Assembly: GCF_000178115.2 (NCBI RefSeq) | Contig: NC_014828.1 | Location: forward strand, 1,333,310 to 1,397,309 | Origin: Ethanoligenens harbinense YUAN-3 | Lineage (GTDB): Bacteria > Bacillota > Clostridia > Oscillospirales > Ethanoligenentaceae | Length of the DNA: 64,000 bases | Reading direction: 5' to 3' | Shown: positions 45,163-54,130 of the stretch, piece after piece | Numbering within the stretch: position 1 is the stretch's first letter | How the letters are laid out: each line of letters opens with the position of its first letter | The notes under the pieces: model-generated | Database searches by the model: none | Told to the model about the DNA's origin: nothing | Seen by the model: only the letters and a program-made list of their open reading frames with translations | Made by a program: the position numbers and the translations under genes

Positions 45163-45228
45163 AAGGCGCGGGAGGCCTTGCGGTCTCCATAACGTGACAG
45201 GTTATTCTTGAACTGCTGTACGCGCCTT
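45163..45228 (-). ncRNA. Structured RNA module 3
   Basis: 66 nt closed by a perfect 8-bp stem AAGGCGCG / CGCGCCTT. Inside are TACAGCA, a 5-bp hairpin with a 7-nt loop (ATAAC-CTGTCAC-GTTAT, anticodon-arm-like), and GGAG-A-CC-GCAA-GG-C-CTCC, a GNRA tetraloop hairpin. It shares ACAGCA after the 5' strand and CCGCAAGGCCTC near the 3' strand with module 2. It ends 15 nt before the DUF2828 ribosome binding site. Confidence 0.55.
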
Positions 45229-45242
45229 TATGATTTGCTAAC

Positions 45243-45328
45243 AAGATGCCGTCTTTTGCCGAGGCCTTGCGGCCGGGGGCCGGATTTGAACCGGCATTAA
45301 CCATTTTCATTCTTGCTGTTGGCATCTT
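45243..45328 (-). ncRNA. Structured RNA module 2 with tRNA-like T arm
   Basis: 86 nt closed by a perfect 8-bp stem AAGATGCC / GGCATCTT. It contains AACAGCA, a T-arm mimic (GCCGG-TTCAAAT-CCGGC: 5-bp stem, 7-nt TTCAAAT loop), and a GGCC-GCAA-GGCC tetraloop hairpin. No complete cloverleaf or acceptor pairing is found, so it is not a tRNA. Y RNAs of bacteria carry similar tRNA-like modules, and the next gene is a Ro60-like protein. Confidence 0.6.
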
Positions 45329-45335
45329 TAAATAC

Positions 45336-45391
45336 AAAGCGCATTCGAATGTCGAAATCCGATAAACCAGATTGTCTGCTGTCTGCGCTTT
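45336..45391 (-). ncRNA. Structured RNA module 1
   Basis: 56 nt closed by a perfect 8-bp stem AAAGCGCA / TGCGCTTT. Inside are GACAGCA, a CAGA-CAA-TCTG hairpin and TTCGA-CAT-TCGAA. The first base of the stem lies 7 nt after a TATAAT box, exactly where transcription should begin, so the RNA would start with a closed 5' end. Module 2 follows after only 7 nt. Confidence 0.55.
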
Positions 45392-45397
45392 ACGAGT

Positions 45398-45403
45398 ATT
45401 ATA
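45398..45403 (-). promoter_or_regulatory. -10 box for the ncRNA and RNA-repair operon
   Basis: A perfect TATAAT lies on the minus strand just before module 1. The -35 region at 17 nt (ATTTTT) is poor, as in promoters that need an activator; the two WYL-domain genes upstream are candidates. Confidence 0.45.
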
Positions 45404-45447
45404 TTAGCAAATAAAGGAGTAAAAATCATGGAAAAAAAGTTGCGAAC

Positions 45448-46359
45448 TTAATCCATCATAAATTCTTTCTGGCGAAAGAGACGTTCTTGTATCAGATTGA
45501 TAAAGCTTTCCGGCGCGGTCACGCGAATCATCGGCCCAAAGGACAAAATGCGGATCAGCAGCTCGGTTTCATCCTGCGGTTCGTACCAAAGGGTAACAGT
45601 ATAGTGCCGCTCATCCAGCCGTCGGGTTTCTTTTCGGCAATCGGAAAAGTGCAGCATCACCCTTTCCAGCGCGTTGCGTTCATCCGTCAGATCAAAGATG
45701 ACGGAGGCATCCTTTTGTCTCGGAGGAATACACTCGCCATCAGCGTACTCCCCCAGCAGCTCACATTGGGTGATGCGTGCAAGGTTGATGGTACGGCTGT
45801 GCCAAGCGCCGGATGTGATCAATCGGAATTTATCGTCCTTGCCGGAGTATTCCAGTCTGAAAGGAACAAACACGCCGGAAACACGCCTGTCTATTCGGCT
45901 GCTGTGGCTGATTTTCAGCTTGCGTTTTTCCCGCAAAGCCTGCAGAACGGTATGAAAGTTCTGAATATAGTTCGCATCTGTATAAGGGTCGCCGTCCGCG
46001 TAGCGGTCAAAGTAGACGACATCGTTATAAGAAAACAACGGTTCCACATCATCAAGTCCGGTTTCGTCCGGCTGAAAAAGCGCAATACGAGGATCGGAAA
46101 GCAGCGTTTTCAGCCACCGCTTTTCAAGCGTTGTCAGCGGCATTTGCGGCGGTTGCTTCATGGGTGTTTGTCCCTTTCTATTCATCAGGAGCCATTCTTC
46201 ATTTTTAAGCGCCGGAAGAACGGTGAGAACACTCTCGGAAAACGCTTTTTCCCGGATAAGCTCCGACATGCGCTGATCTGTTATATCGCACTGTATCGCC
46301 TCGCGCAAAATGGCTGCAACAGCGTTAAAATAAGTGCTGTAGACCTCGCTAAACAGCAT
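45448..46359 (-). CDS. WYL-domain protein (second of a pair)
   Basis: 303 aa. Its core has RKLKISHSSRIDRRVSGVFV, PFRLEYSGKDDKFRLITSGA and INLARITQCELLG, the WYL fold (Sm-like, ligand or nucleic-acid binding) and its C-terminal extension. The N-terminus is helical and lacks a clear winged HTH. It overlaps the preceding WYL gene by 11 nt. WYL proteins often control defence operons in response to DNA or nucleotide signals. The gene ends 45 nt before the promoter of the RNA modules. Confidence 0.75.
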   Translation of the reverse strand: MLFSEVYSTYFNAVAAILREAIQCDITDQRMSELIREKAFSESVLTVLPALKNEEWLLMNRKGQTPMKQPPQMPLTTLEKRWLKTLLSDPRIALFQPDETGLDDVEPLFSYNDVVYFDRYADGDPYTDANYIQNFHTVLQALREKRKLKISHSSRIDRRVSGVFVPFRLEYSGKDDKFRLITSGAWHSRTINLARITQCELLGEYADGECIPPRQKDASVIFDLTDERNALERVMLHFSDCRKETRRLDERHYTVTLWYEPQDETELLIRILSFGPMIRVTAPESFINLIQERLFRQKEFMMD

Positions 46360-47584
46360 TACCTTCTCCTCCGTTTCCTTTATACAAATCGGTCATCGCC
46401 GCAAGGTCGCGGTGGAATCGCTCTTCAACGGCACGATTGGAGCAGGTCAGAGACTGGATTCTGCCAATAAAAGTCCGCACCCAAGGCAGCATTTCCTGCG
46501 CATCGTATACATCAGCAGCATACCGCCAGCATGTGGCGTTGATTTGCGTGACGGAGCCGCAGCGTTTTTCACGTTCCACTCGCTTTGCGATATAATCCTC
46601 ATCCGCGCCGATTTTGAGCGTCATTTCAATGTGTTCTGTCTGTTCATTCTGCCCGGTTGACACGCCCCAAAGATGTTTTTGAAATTCGGTGAACCGCGCC
46701 GAGTCTACGCTATAATCCTCTGTGATCGTAAGAGGCTTTACGGTTTTGATGGAATCCAGCCGAAGGAAGAAAAAACGTTTACCGTGAATTCCGCAGCAAG
46801 CCGCATACTGACGCCCGCTCTGTGTGCTGATATAAATTTTAAGCGGTAGCACGGTTCGCCGCTTATTGGGGTAGAGCTCAAGCTCAATACAGCGATGATT
46901 GTGGATGGCGGTAAGCAAATCCAACATGACACCGCTGTCTGGCGCAAAAAGCAGATAGTTATGCTTGAATGTATAATATTCTGGTAGCGCATCGAATTTA
47001 TCCCGCAAATAGGAACCGATCACGCCAAGCGGATCTGTCTCGGCAAAAAAGCAAACTGCATCGCGCCATATCCCATAGTCGACAGCATCGTAGGGTAACC
47101 GATAGGCAAGTTGCTTGCCTTGCTTTTCGGCGGCGATCAGCCCCAGATCCACATATTCTTTCAGTTTTTTGCGAATGGTAGACTCATCGATTGGATCGGC
47201 GTGCTCGAAAAGCGGCAGATAATCGCGATCGATCATATCCATAATTCCTGTAAGCGATATTAATTTATCCGGCGACAGAATATCCATCAGCCAAAAATGC
47301 AGCGTGATATCATTTTTGGTGAAGCTTTTGGCTTTCCACGCCTGATAGAGTGGGTTATGCGGAACACGGCGGCTGTCAACGGAGATAAACATATTCTTTC
47401 CGTTTGCATCCTGATGAAAGGACATATATTCACAGAGCCAGCTCTCTATCCGGCGACGCTCGTTGTCATAGCTCCGCGCACTCTTAATGCCGACTTCTTC
47501 GCGGCTTTTAAATCCGTAAACAAAAAACTCCCGCATGTAATCACGAATGCGGGAGAAATTTTTGACAAGTTCGTTATACGGCAT
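46349..47584 (-). CDS. WYL-domain transcription regulator (first of a pair)
   Basis: 411 aa. The N-terminal part has winged-HTH features (SARSYDNERRRIESWL, DESTIRKKLKEYVDLGLI), then the WYL domain (CIELELYPNKRRTVLPLKIY, GRQYAACCGIHGKRFFFLRL, DSIKTVKPLTI). It lies 90 nt after jetD and just before its paralogue, between the Wadjet and RNA-repair genes, so it may control either or both. Confidence 0.75.
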   Translation of the reverse strand: MPYNELVKNFSRIRDYMREFFVYGFKSREEVGIKSARSYDNERRRIESWLCEYMSFHQDANGKNMFISVDSRRVPHNPLYQAWKAKSFTKNDITLHFWLMDILSPDKLISLTGIMDMIDRDYLPLFEHADPIDESTIRKKLKEYVDLGLIAAEKQGKQLAYRLPYDAVDYGIWRDAVCFFAETDPLGVIGSYLRDKFDALPEYYTFKHNYLLFAPDSGVMLDLLTAIHNHRCIELELYPNKRRTVLPLKIYISTQSGRQYAACCGIHGKRFFFLRLDSIKTVKPLTITEDYSVDSARFTEFQKHLWGVSTGQNEQTEHIEMTLKIGADEDYIAKRVEREKRCGSVTQINATCWRYAADVYDAQEMLPWVRTFIGRIQSLTCSNRAVEERFHRDLAAMTDLYKGNGGEGNAV

Positions 47585-47673
47585 GCGGGGTTCACCTCGG
47601 TATTCCTAAATTTGTTTTCCTGTCCTAAAACAGCATCTTCAGCGGGCGGCTGCGCATTGTTAAATACCCCTTT

Positions 47674-48954
47674 TTACCGAACTTCGGCATTTAGGTCGTT
47701 CAGGAGCTGTTCCAACAACAGTTCCTGATAGCCCGCGCGCCGAGTTTTCTGTATCTCCGAGGAAACTGCCTGCAAATCGGGCAAACGTAGCTGGGCTAAC
47801 GCTGTAAGCCGCGATGAAGGAATTGATTCTTCCGACAAAGAACGGTAATAATCATCTTTCTCCAAATGCCAGAAAAAGAATTGTTTGGGGTAACGTAATG
47901 CCAGTCGGTCGGCTATGCGCAGGCCTTCTGGGTCAAAATCACCGGAGTAATACATCATGCAGCTTGAAGCAGCCAACAAATCAAGCAGGATCAGTGATGC
48001 GGTTTTAACCTGTCCGGATGTACATAAAATAGGGGAATGTGACGGTAGAGATTGCTCACACAGATGGGAAAAAACCATTTGATTTTCAACAATATAAATC
48101 TTCCCAGTCGGACTTGCCGCACGAACAATTGTTGACAGATTGGAAAGTGTCACTACAGCGCTTTCATTGCGGGTACGGAATGCTTGGAATGCGGGATGTT
48201 CCCCTTCTTCCGTGTAAAGCAGAAGACCGAACTGCGTGGTAAAGCTGGAAATATCGTCCGCGAAAAGATTGACTAAAAAAAGGGTTTCCGCACGCTGCTC
48301 GGCAGTGTGGGGATATTTCCTTTGCTGCCAATCGCAAATTCCGTATAGAAGTAACTTACCGGCAAGGCGGTCCATATCGAAACTGTGCGGATTTGCGGTT
48401 ATTCCCGCGCTGAAAACTGCCAGACGGCGCTCTGAAAGCGATTGGGTCGCCAAAATATCAAGTGCAGCACACGCCTGTTTTAAAGAGGTACAGGCCATTG
48501 CCTCGTCTTTGTTGGCAGCTTTCAAAAAAAGTTTGTACCCACTGTCCTTCGATTCCAACATTCTCTGTACCCAGTTTTGGGTTACTTTGGATGTAGCCTG
48601 CGTGTATGCTTCTGCAAATAGGTTTTTAACCCATTCTTGGTGGGTTTTACTCACTTCTTTATTCATACACACAGGGTAACCGAAATAACCCTCCAACAGC
48701 TCTTGCAAAGAAGTGTCCTGAAAACGACTGGCCTTTAGTGCTTGCTCGAAGTCCGAAAGCTGATACCGCAACGGCGGATAAAATGTTTTACCCATGAAAA
48801 GACCCGCTACACGGCACTCCTCCTCTGTTGCGTCCGGAAGAGAAACAGTTCCGGAATTATTCCCATAAGACTTGTACTTTTTTAAAATTTGATTCATCTG
48901 GCGGGTCCAGCCCGATTTTTCGAGGAAATAGGTAACACAGTCAGTTTGACTCAT
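47674..48954 (-). CDS. jetD: Wadjet type II nuclease subunit JetD
   Basis: About 426 aa, DUF2399/TIGR02679-type. The TOPRIM domain is visible as TGKIYIVENQMVFSHL (Glu) and SCMMYYSGDFDPEGLRIADR (DxD-like). In Wadjet, JetD cleaves plasmid DNA after the JetABC loop-extruding complex has sensed its circular topology. The ATG overlaps the jetC stop (ATGA), so the longer ORF start inside jetC was not used. Confidence 0.85.
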   Translation of the reverse strand: MSQTDCVTYFLEKSGWTRQMNQILKKYKSYGNNSGTVSLPDATEEECRVAGLFMGKTFYPPLRYQLSDFEQALKASRFQDTSLQELLEGYFGYPVCMNKEVSKTHQEWVKNLFAEAYTQATSKVTQNWVQRMLESKDSGYKLFLKAANKDEAMACTSLKQACAALDILATQSLSERRLAVFSAGITANPHSFDMDRLAGKLLLYGICDWQQRKYPHTAEQRAETLFLVNLFADDISSFTTQFGLLLYTEEGEHPAFQAFRTRNESAVVTLSNLSTIVRAASPTGKIYIVENQMVFSHLCEQSLPSHSPILCTSGQVKTASLILLDLLAASSCMMYYSGDFDPEGLRIADRLALRYPKQFFFWHLEKDDYYRSLSEESIPSSRLTALAQLRLPDLQAVSSEIQKTRRAGYQELLLEQLLNDLNAEVR

Positions 48955-51900
48955 AGAAGCATCGCACCTTCGTCGAGTGTTTTTTGGTAACCGTCCCACT
49001 GATAAAGAAGGATCGTGACTACCTGAGAATTAGCCGGGCGGTACATATCCGCAATTTCGAGTTGTGGGACAGATGCATAACAGCCCCACAATGCCTGTGA
49101 ATTCATGATATAGCCAAAGCCAAGTGTCTCCACAAGGGCAAACATGCTCTCAATATTTTTGTCGTCCACACCCGCAAAGGCCTCATCTAATGCGATGACA
49201 TATGGGCATTCCACGGTGGCTCTTTTATATTGCGCGGAGATTGCGGCAAAGAGAGGAACATACATAGCCATTGCTTTCTCACCTCCGCTGAACTTATTGA
49301 ACTCGGAATTGGTAAGATTTTTTTCCTTTTCACCCCGTCTTTGAAAAGAAAGAGTGAATTCAAACCAATTGCGAAAATCCAGAGCGTCTCGGATAAGGTC
49401 GGCGTAGCTGACAGACTGGTCATTTTCCGTTGCATATCTGCGTGCAGAGTTCACCTTAGTCCGAAAATGCGCTGTAATTTTGCGGCGGTCTTCATCGCTT
49501 AAAATTTCGATATCTCTATTTAAAAGCTCTACAAGCTTTTTCGTATCCAATTCCCCATCTGCTTGCTGGGATTTCCCTTTCCATGAAAGATTAAAAACAA
49601 GCCCCATTGAGGTGTTCACACCGCTCATAATTTCGCCCATGGTGTGCACCCATCTGTGGCTAACCGCAATGCGGTTACGGAGTTTGCCACTGATTGTTTC
49701 TGTCAGGATGGATTCGAAAAGTTCCCGATCCTTTTCGTTCAGCAATTCCTGCATCAAGGAAATCTTCTGGCCAATTTCCTGTATGAAAAAGGGAAGAGAA
49801 ACCTGTTTCCCATCCAGTGTCAGAAGAATCAACCGCCGCCTTCGCAGAACCCCCTCGGTCTCTTCAAACTGCGGAATAATTTTGGGCTGATAGTCCGTAA
49901 GCGCGGCGCTGTTTTTGAGAAAATTTTCGTGAAGCGCCTGATACATATTATCAGGCAATTGCTCCACATCCTGTGCGCGCAACTTAAGCTCGGCTTTGCG
50001 CGCAGCTGCTAAAACGCTTTCATCCGCTGTATCGGGGAAAAATCCTAGCGCCTGCTCTTCCAGAAAATACGTCCTCAGATTATTTTCATGTTCAATCATA
50101 GTCACGAGTTCTTGCGCTTTTTGCAGCTTTTTTTCACATAGCTGTTCAAGTTTGGTCCCGTCTACTCTGACGTCTGCTTTCCAATCTGGCAGATTTTTTT
50201 CTAAATCAGAGATTTCCCCATTAATTTTTTGCAATTTTTCCGCGAGCGCACGATTCTCGGGTTGATTTAAAAATTCCTGAAGCGCTTTGATTTCCCGGGT
50301 CAGCGTCTGTGATTTATTTTTCCTCGTTCGCGCCGCTAGTTCAAGTGACAGCAAATAATCCTCGACCTGTTCCAGCTTGTCACTTTGTGCCCCAAAAAGT
50401 TCTTCGGCGTGGTGATAGCCGTTCCAGCCTTCCTCCAGATCATGCAGCAGCGCCATGTAATCGTCCAAAGAATTCTGCTCTTCCAGAAATGCGCTTGCGG
50501 TTCTTGAAACCGGTATTTCTTTGCACAGAGTAATCGCTCGCTGCTTTGCATTGCCCAAAGCGGCACGGGCATCCTTTTCCGCCTTATCAAGCTGCTCTAC
50601 TGCACCCTTGGCGACCGCAAGGCTGTTTTCACAGGTCTGTACCAAACTCAGCGCCATCGCGAGATCAGCGGTAGAAGGTCTACCCTCATATTCTGCATTT
50701 AGGTTATTGATGCGCTGCTGCAATTTTTCGAGTTTCATATACTGCAGTCCCAGCGCGCCTTGGCATTCCGCAATTTGCTGCTTAAGCGCGTCTATTTGCC
50801 GTTGGCGATTCTCGCGGCGGGCAGCCGCTCCAATGAAGCCTGCCGTTTTTAAAGGATGGCTTTTTCCGCTTAAAACACCGAGACGGTAACGACCGTCCGG
50901 AAGAACGGCAGTATCCCCGTCATCGTCCGTACAGGAGATTCCACTAAGCGCTGTCTCTGCGGCTTCCTTCAATGGGCCTTCTACAGCGTAAAGATCATGC
51001 AGCGGCTGACGGATATGGGCATCGGATATTTTGACAAAATGGTCAGGATGTCGCTGTAAAATGTCAGACACAACCGCCTGTTCAGACTGTGGCACCACAA
51101 GAGCGTCAAGCAGACCCATATCGGTAAGCTGTGCTTCCAGCAAATCCTTTTTCCTTTGTTCCATACCTGGGGCATAATCAATCAGGTCGTAAAAAGGTGC
51201 ACAGGAAACGCCACGGCGGCACAGCTCTTCACGGGTTTCCTGAACTGCCGCTGTCCGGAGTGGAATAGGTTCCGGCGCATCCTCCAGCACTTTGAGCTGT
51301 GCGCACAACGCATTATAAGTATCCTGCAATTCCTTCCGCTGTGCTTGACATTCGGCTAATTGCGTCTGCAAAAGGCTGTAAAGTGCATTTTTTTCATTGG
51401 AGAGAAGCGCGTTCAATTCACTGTCGTCCACCGTGCTTTTGTAATGGGAGACGATTTGTTTAATCTGTCCTAAAAGCGTATCGGAAAATACAAATTCCCG
51501 ATTTCCGGCTTGTATGCGCAAAAAGGCTTCAATCAGTTCGTCGCGGGCTTTCTGCTCTACCAAATATGCGGTATCTAACTCATTTTGGGCGGTACGACAC
51601 TTGACATCCGCGTCGTTCAACCGCTTTTGGACATCGTCCAGTTCTCTGCTTTTTTCTTCCTGCTGTTCCAGCGCGGTCTGAGCGTCCTTCAACCGGCGGC
51701 TATAAACCGTGCCGGCAGTGTAGGCCTCTTTGAAAGCGGTGTATGACTTTTTGGCGAGCTGCTTTTTTAGTTCCGAAGGCCCGTTCCATTGCAACTGCTC
51801 CTGCACCTCGTCCAGCTCATCCAATCGTTGTTGGTAAAGCGCCTGTTGGTCGTCTTTCTGCCGTTTCAGATTATCTAGCGTGCGTTGCGACTGGTTTCGT

Positions 51901-52997
51901 TTTTCCCTCTGTCCTTCAACATTACGCGCATCCTGTTCAAATTCGCGATCATTTTCTTGCAGTGCATCTTGTAGCTCTGTCAAGCGATCCGCCTTTTCCT
52001 GCAGTGTGTCGCTGCCGCCAAGCGCATTTTTCTCTGCTTTAAGCTGAGAAAGGGTTTCGCTATCCTTCTGTATCTTTACATTCAGCTTCTCAATTTCAAG
52101 CTCTAGGTTTGCAATATCGTTTTGTGTGGTGGAAACATGACTTTGCAGATTTTCCGTTTCCTCGTGATGCTTCAAAAACGCACGCGCTTTTTGTGCCAGC
52201 ATGTATTGGTTATATCGGGTATATTCAGTTCGGATAATTCCCGCACTGATCTGCGCGCGTTCCAGCTGTTCCAGATTCCCCTGAATGCTGTCCATCTTTT
52301 CCATCGCGTCAACCATCGCCTGCAAGTCATTATCACTGAGCGGCTGTAGGGATGAATTCAAGATATCCTGTACCAAGGATGGTTTGAAATCCTTGCTTAG
52401 CTTTGGGGCACGAATTTGAATCAATAGTGTGATAAACTGCTCATATTGGTCAATGTCCGGGAACTGGAAAATACGGTCATTGACCAGCTTTTTATATTCG
52501 GTCGTGCTGTCGGCCCAATTGCCGGAGTCGTTTAGTGCGTTTTTAGCCTCTTGTTTGCTGAGAGGAAGCCGCTGTGACCCGGCTTCGCGGTACAGGCACA
52601 AGTCGGAACCGATTCTGCGCCCGTCACAAAGGCAGAATCCCCAAAACGATGAAATTCCCTTGCCTTTCTGGGCACGCATTCCGATTACCAGTGTGCAATA
52701 ATGTTCCACGTCCGGCTTCTTAAATTCCAAATACAAATATCCGGTGGATTCGTCCCGGTCGCCGTCTCCCAAGAGATAAAAATCCATTTTCCGATCCTTA
52801 GTTCCAAAGGAATCCAAGCGTTCCGGACGATGGTTACCATCCAAAATAAAGGGGATAAAGCTTTGCGTCGTAATGGATTTACCTGCACCATTCGCGCCGC
52901 GCAGCAGTAATCTGCCGCCTCGAAAGGGAAACTCTTCAACATCATATAACCAAAAATTAACGAAGCCTAAACGGTTCATTAGCCAGCGCAACATCAT
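48951..52997 (-). CDS. jetC: Wadjet type II SMC-like ATPase JetC
   Basis: 1348 aa. Walker A is LLLRGANGAGKSITTQS at about residues 31-47, after the TIGR02680-type start RWLMNRLGFVNFWLYD. Two long coiled-coil arms follow (for example about residues 250-480 and 740-1000) around a hinge. The C-terminal head has SKFSGGEKAMAMYVPLFAA (signature), YVIALDEAFAGVDDKN (Walker B) and GYIMNSQALWG. It is the motor that extrudes plasmid DNA. A second ATG directly follows the first; GAGGAGG spacing favours it slightly, and the first overlaps jetB by 4 nt. Confidence 0.92.
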   Translation of the reverse strand: MMLRWLMNRLGFVNFWLYDVEEFPFRGGRLLLRGANGAGKSITTQSFIPFILDGNHRPERLDSFGTKDRKMDFYLLGDGDRDESTGYLYLEFKKPDVEHYCTLVIGMRAQKGKGISSFWGFCLCDGRRIGSDLCLYREAGSQRLPLSKQEAKNALNDSGNWADSTTEYKKLVNDRIFQFPDIDQYEQFITLLIQIRAPKLSKDFKPSLVQDILNSSLQPLSDNDLQAMVDAMEKMDSIQGNLEQLERAQISAGIIRTEYTRYNQYMLAQKARAFLKHHEETENLQSHVSTTQNDIANLELEIEKLNVKIQKDSETLSQLKAEKNALGGSDTLQEKADRLTELQDALQENDREFEQDARNVEGQREKRNQSQRTLDNLKRQKDDQQALYQQRLDELDEVQEQLQWNGPSELKKQLAKKSYTAFKEAYTAGTVYSRRLKDAQTALEQQEEKSRELDDVQKRLNDADVKCRTAQNELDTAYLVEQKARDELIEAFLRIQAGNREFVFSDTLLGQIKQIVSHYKSTVDDSELNALLSNEKNALYSLLQTQLAECQAQRKELQDTYNALCAQLKVLEDAPEPIPLRTAAVQETREELCRRGVSCAPFYDLIDYAPGMEQRKKDLLEAQLTDMGLLDALVVPQSEQAVVSDILQRHPDHFVKISDAHIRQPLHDLYAVEGPLKEAAETALSGISCTDDDGDTAVLPDGRYRLGVLSGKSHPLKTAGFIGAAARRENRQRQIDALKQQIAECQGALGLQYMKLEKLQQRINNLNAEYEGRPSTADLAMALSLVQTCENSLAVAKGAVEQLDKAEKDARAALGNAKQRAITLCKEIPVSRTASAFLEEQNSLDDYMALLHDLEEGWNGYHHAEELFGAQSDKLEQVEDYLLSLELAARTRKNKSQTLTREIKALQEFLNQPENRALAEKLQKINGEISDLEKNLPDWKADVRVDGTKLEQLCEKKLQKAQELVTMIEHENNLRTYFLEEQALGFFPDTADESVLAAARKAELKLRAQDVEQLPDNMYQALHENFLKNSAALTDYQPKIIPQFEETEGVLRRRRLILLTLDGKQVSLPFFIQEIGQKISLMQELLNEKDRELFESILTETISGKLRNRIAVSHRWVHTMGEIMSGVNTSMGLVFNLSWKGKSQQADGELDTKKLVELLNRDIEILSDEDRRKITAHFRTKVNSARRYATENDQSVSYADLIRDALDFRNWFEFTLSFQRRGEKEKNLTNSEFNKFSGGEKAMAMYVPLFAAISAQYKRATVECPYVIALDEAFAGVDDKNIESMFALVETLGFGYIMNSQALWGCYASVPQLEIADMYRPANSQVVTILLYQWDGYQKTLDEGAMLL

Positions 52998-54130
52998 ACC
53001 TCCTCTGTTTCATTTCTTTCCCGGTAATTTCCAGTCATTTTTCCCGCTGCGGGTAGAAGTGTAAGGCCCTCTTCTCGCCGGGACAAAAGCATCCAGCTTT
53101 CCATATAGGAGAGTACCTCTTCGGTCAATTTTTCAAGGGGCATCTCACGATACTGCTTCCCCCATAAAGCAGAATACTGTGTTCGGCATTTCTCCAGTTC
53201 CCGGGTGAAATCATGGAAGGACAACTCCACGAAATCATTCATGGCACGTGGGTACTCATTCTCAAGAACAACTGAGCGCAATCTTGCAGAAAGGTTTAAC
53301 GCAATATCGCTCAACATACGGTCTTCCGGATAGCTCATACCAAATGACTCATCTTCATCCAAAACAAAATACGCACCGTTTTTGTAGATCTGCAAATTGC
53401 CGCCAATGGTCTTTTCCAGGTAATGTTGTACCGAACCGCGTTGATTCTTGATATATGCATAAACCGGATCATCAGGCTGCTCCCAATACACTGCGGGTGA
53501 CAGCGCAAGCTGGCGATACACTCTGTGGGTACGAAGGACACCACGGTCCTGATTCAGGTTTTCCGCGCCCTCCTTTTCAAAGTCCGTGGCGCAGGAAAAG
53601 CCTGAAATGTCATAACTGAAGCTGACGGAAAACCATCTTGACAATCCGGTATTTTCATAAAGAACCTCCTGACTCTGATCGGATGAGAAATTCTCGCTGA
53701 TTCCGTCTCGGGTCTTAATCAGCGAAAGAGACTCCGCATAGCATAGTACCCGAACCAAACTCTTACGGCTAGAAAAGGTTTCCCAATTCCAATCAGAAAG
53801 AACAGGCTGCAGATAAGCAAGCAATGAGGGAGTGAGTTCTGAAAGGAGAAACCGTTCTCCCTCATCTCTGTCCTCCAAAAAAATCAATAATGCACATAGC
53901 AGACAGTAATCGGAAGGTGCATCAAAAGCTTCGATTCCCATAGAAGGTTCCGCATGTGCCGGAATCTTTTCCAATTTAATCAGTTTTTCGTTGATGAACA
54001 GCTTCCAGCCAAACTGTTCCCCAAGAATCTTTTGAAAAGTGGGTAAGGCTCGTTTAACACGGTGGTATAGGGCAGCATCCTGTTCTCTAAGAATCCAAAA
54101 TTGTCCTAAAAGAGCACGAAATTCATCCAT
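52994..54130 (-). CDS. jetB: Wadjet type II subunit JetB
   Basis: About 378 aa, DUF2398/TIGR02678-type. Probably a winged-helix kite-like protein bridging JetA and JetC heads. Visible blocks: FQKILGEQFGWKLFINEKLI, DYCLLCALLIFLEDRDEGE, FFVLDEDESFGMSYPEDR (in the C-terminal half). It overlaps jetA at the start and jetC at the end, as in other jet operons. Several near ATGs exist; MDEFRALLGQF gives the best family start. Confidence 0.85.
   Translation of the reverse strand: MDEFRALLGQFWILREQDAALYHRVKRALPTFQKILGEQFGWKLFINEKLIKLEKIPAHAEPSMGIEAFDAPSDYCLLCALLIFLEDRDEGERFLLSELTPSLLAYLQPVLSDWNWETFSSRKSLVRVLCYAESLSLIKTRDGISENFSSDQSQEVLYENTGLSRWFSVSFSYDISGFSCATDFEKEGAENLNQDRGVLRTHRVYRQLALSPAVYWEQPDDPVYAYIKNQRGSVQHYLEKTIGGNLQIYKNGAYFVLDEDESFGMSYPEDRMLSDIALNLSARLRSVVLENEYPRAMNDFVELSFHDFTRELEKCRTQYSALWGKQYREMPLEKLTEEVLSYMESWMLLSRREEGLTLLPAAGKMTGNYRERNETEEV

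Noticed and set aside
45243-45328. Canonical tRNA gene
   Set aside because: Only a T-arm-like hairpin is present; no D arm, anticodon arm or paired acceptor with CCA could be built, so it was listed as a tRNA-like RNA module instead.
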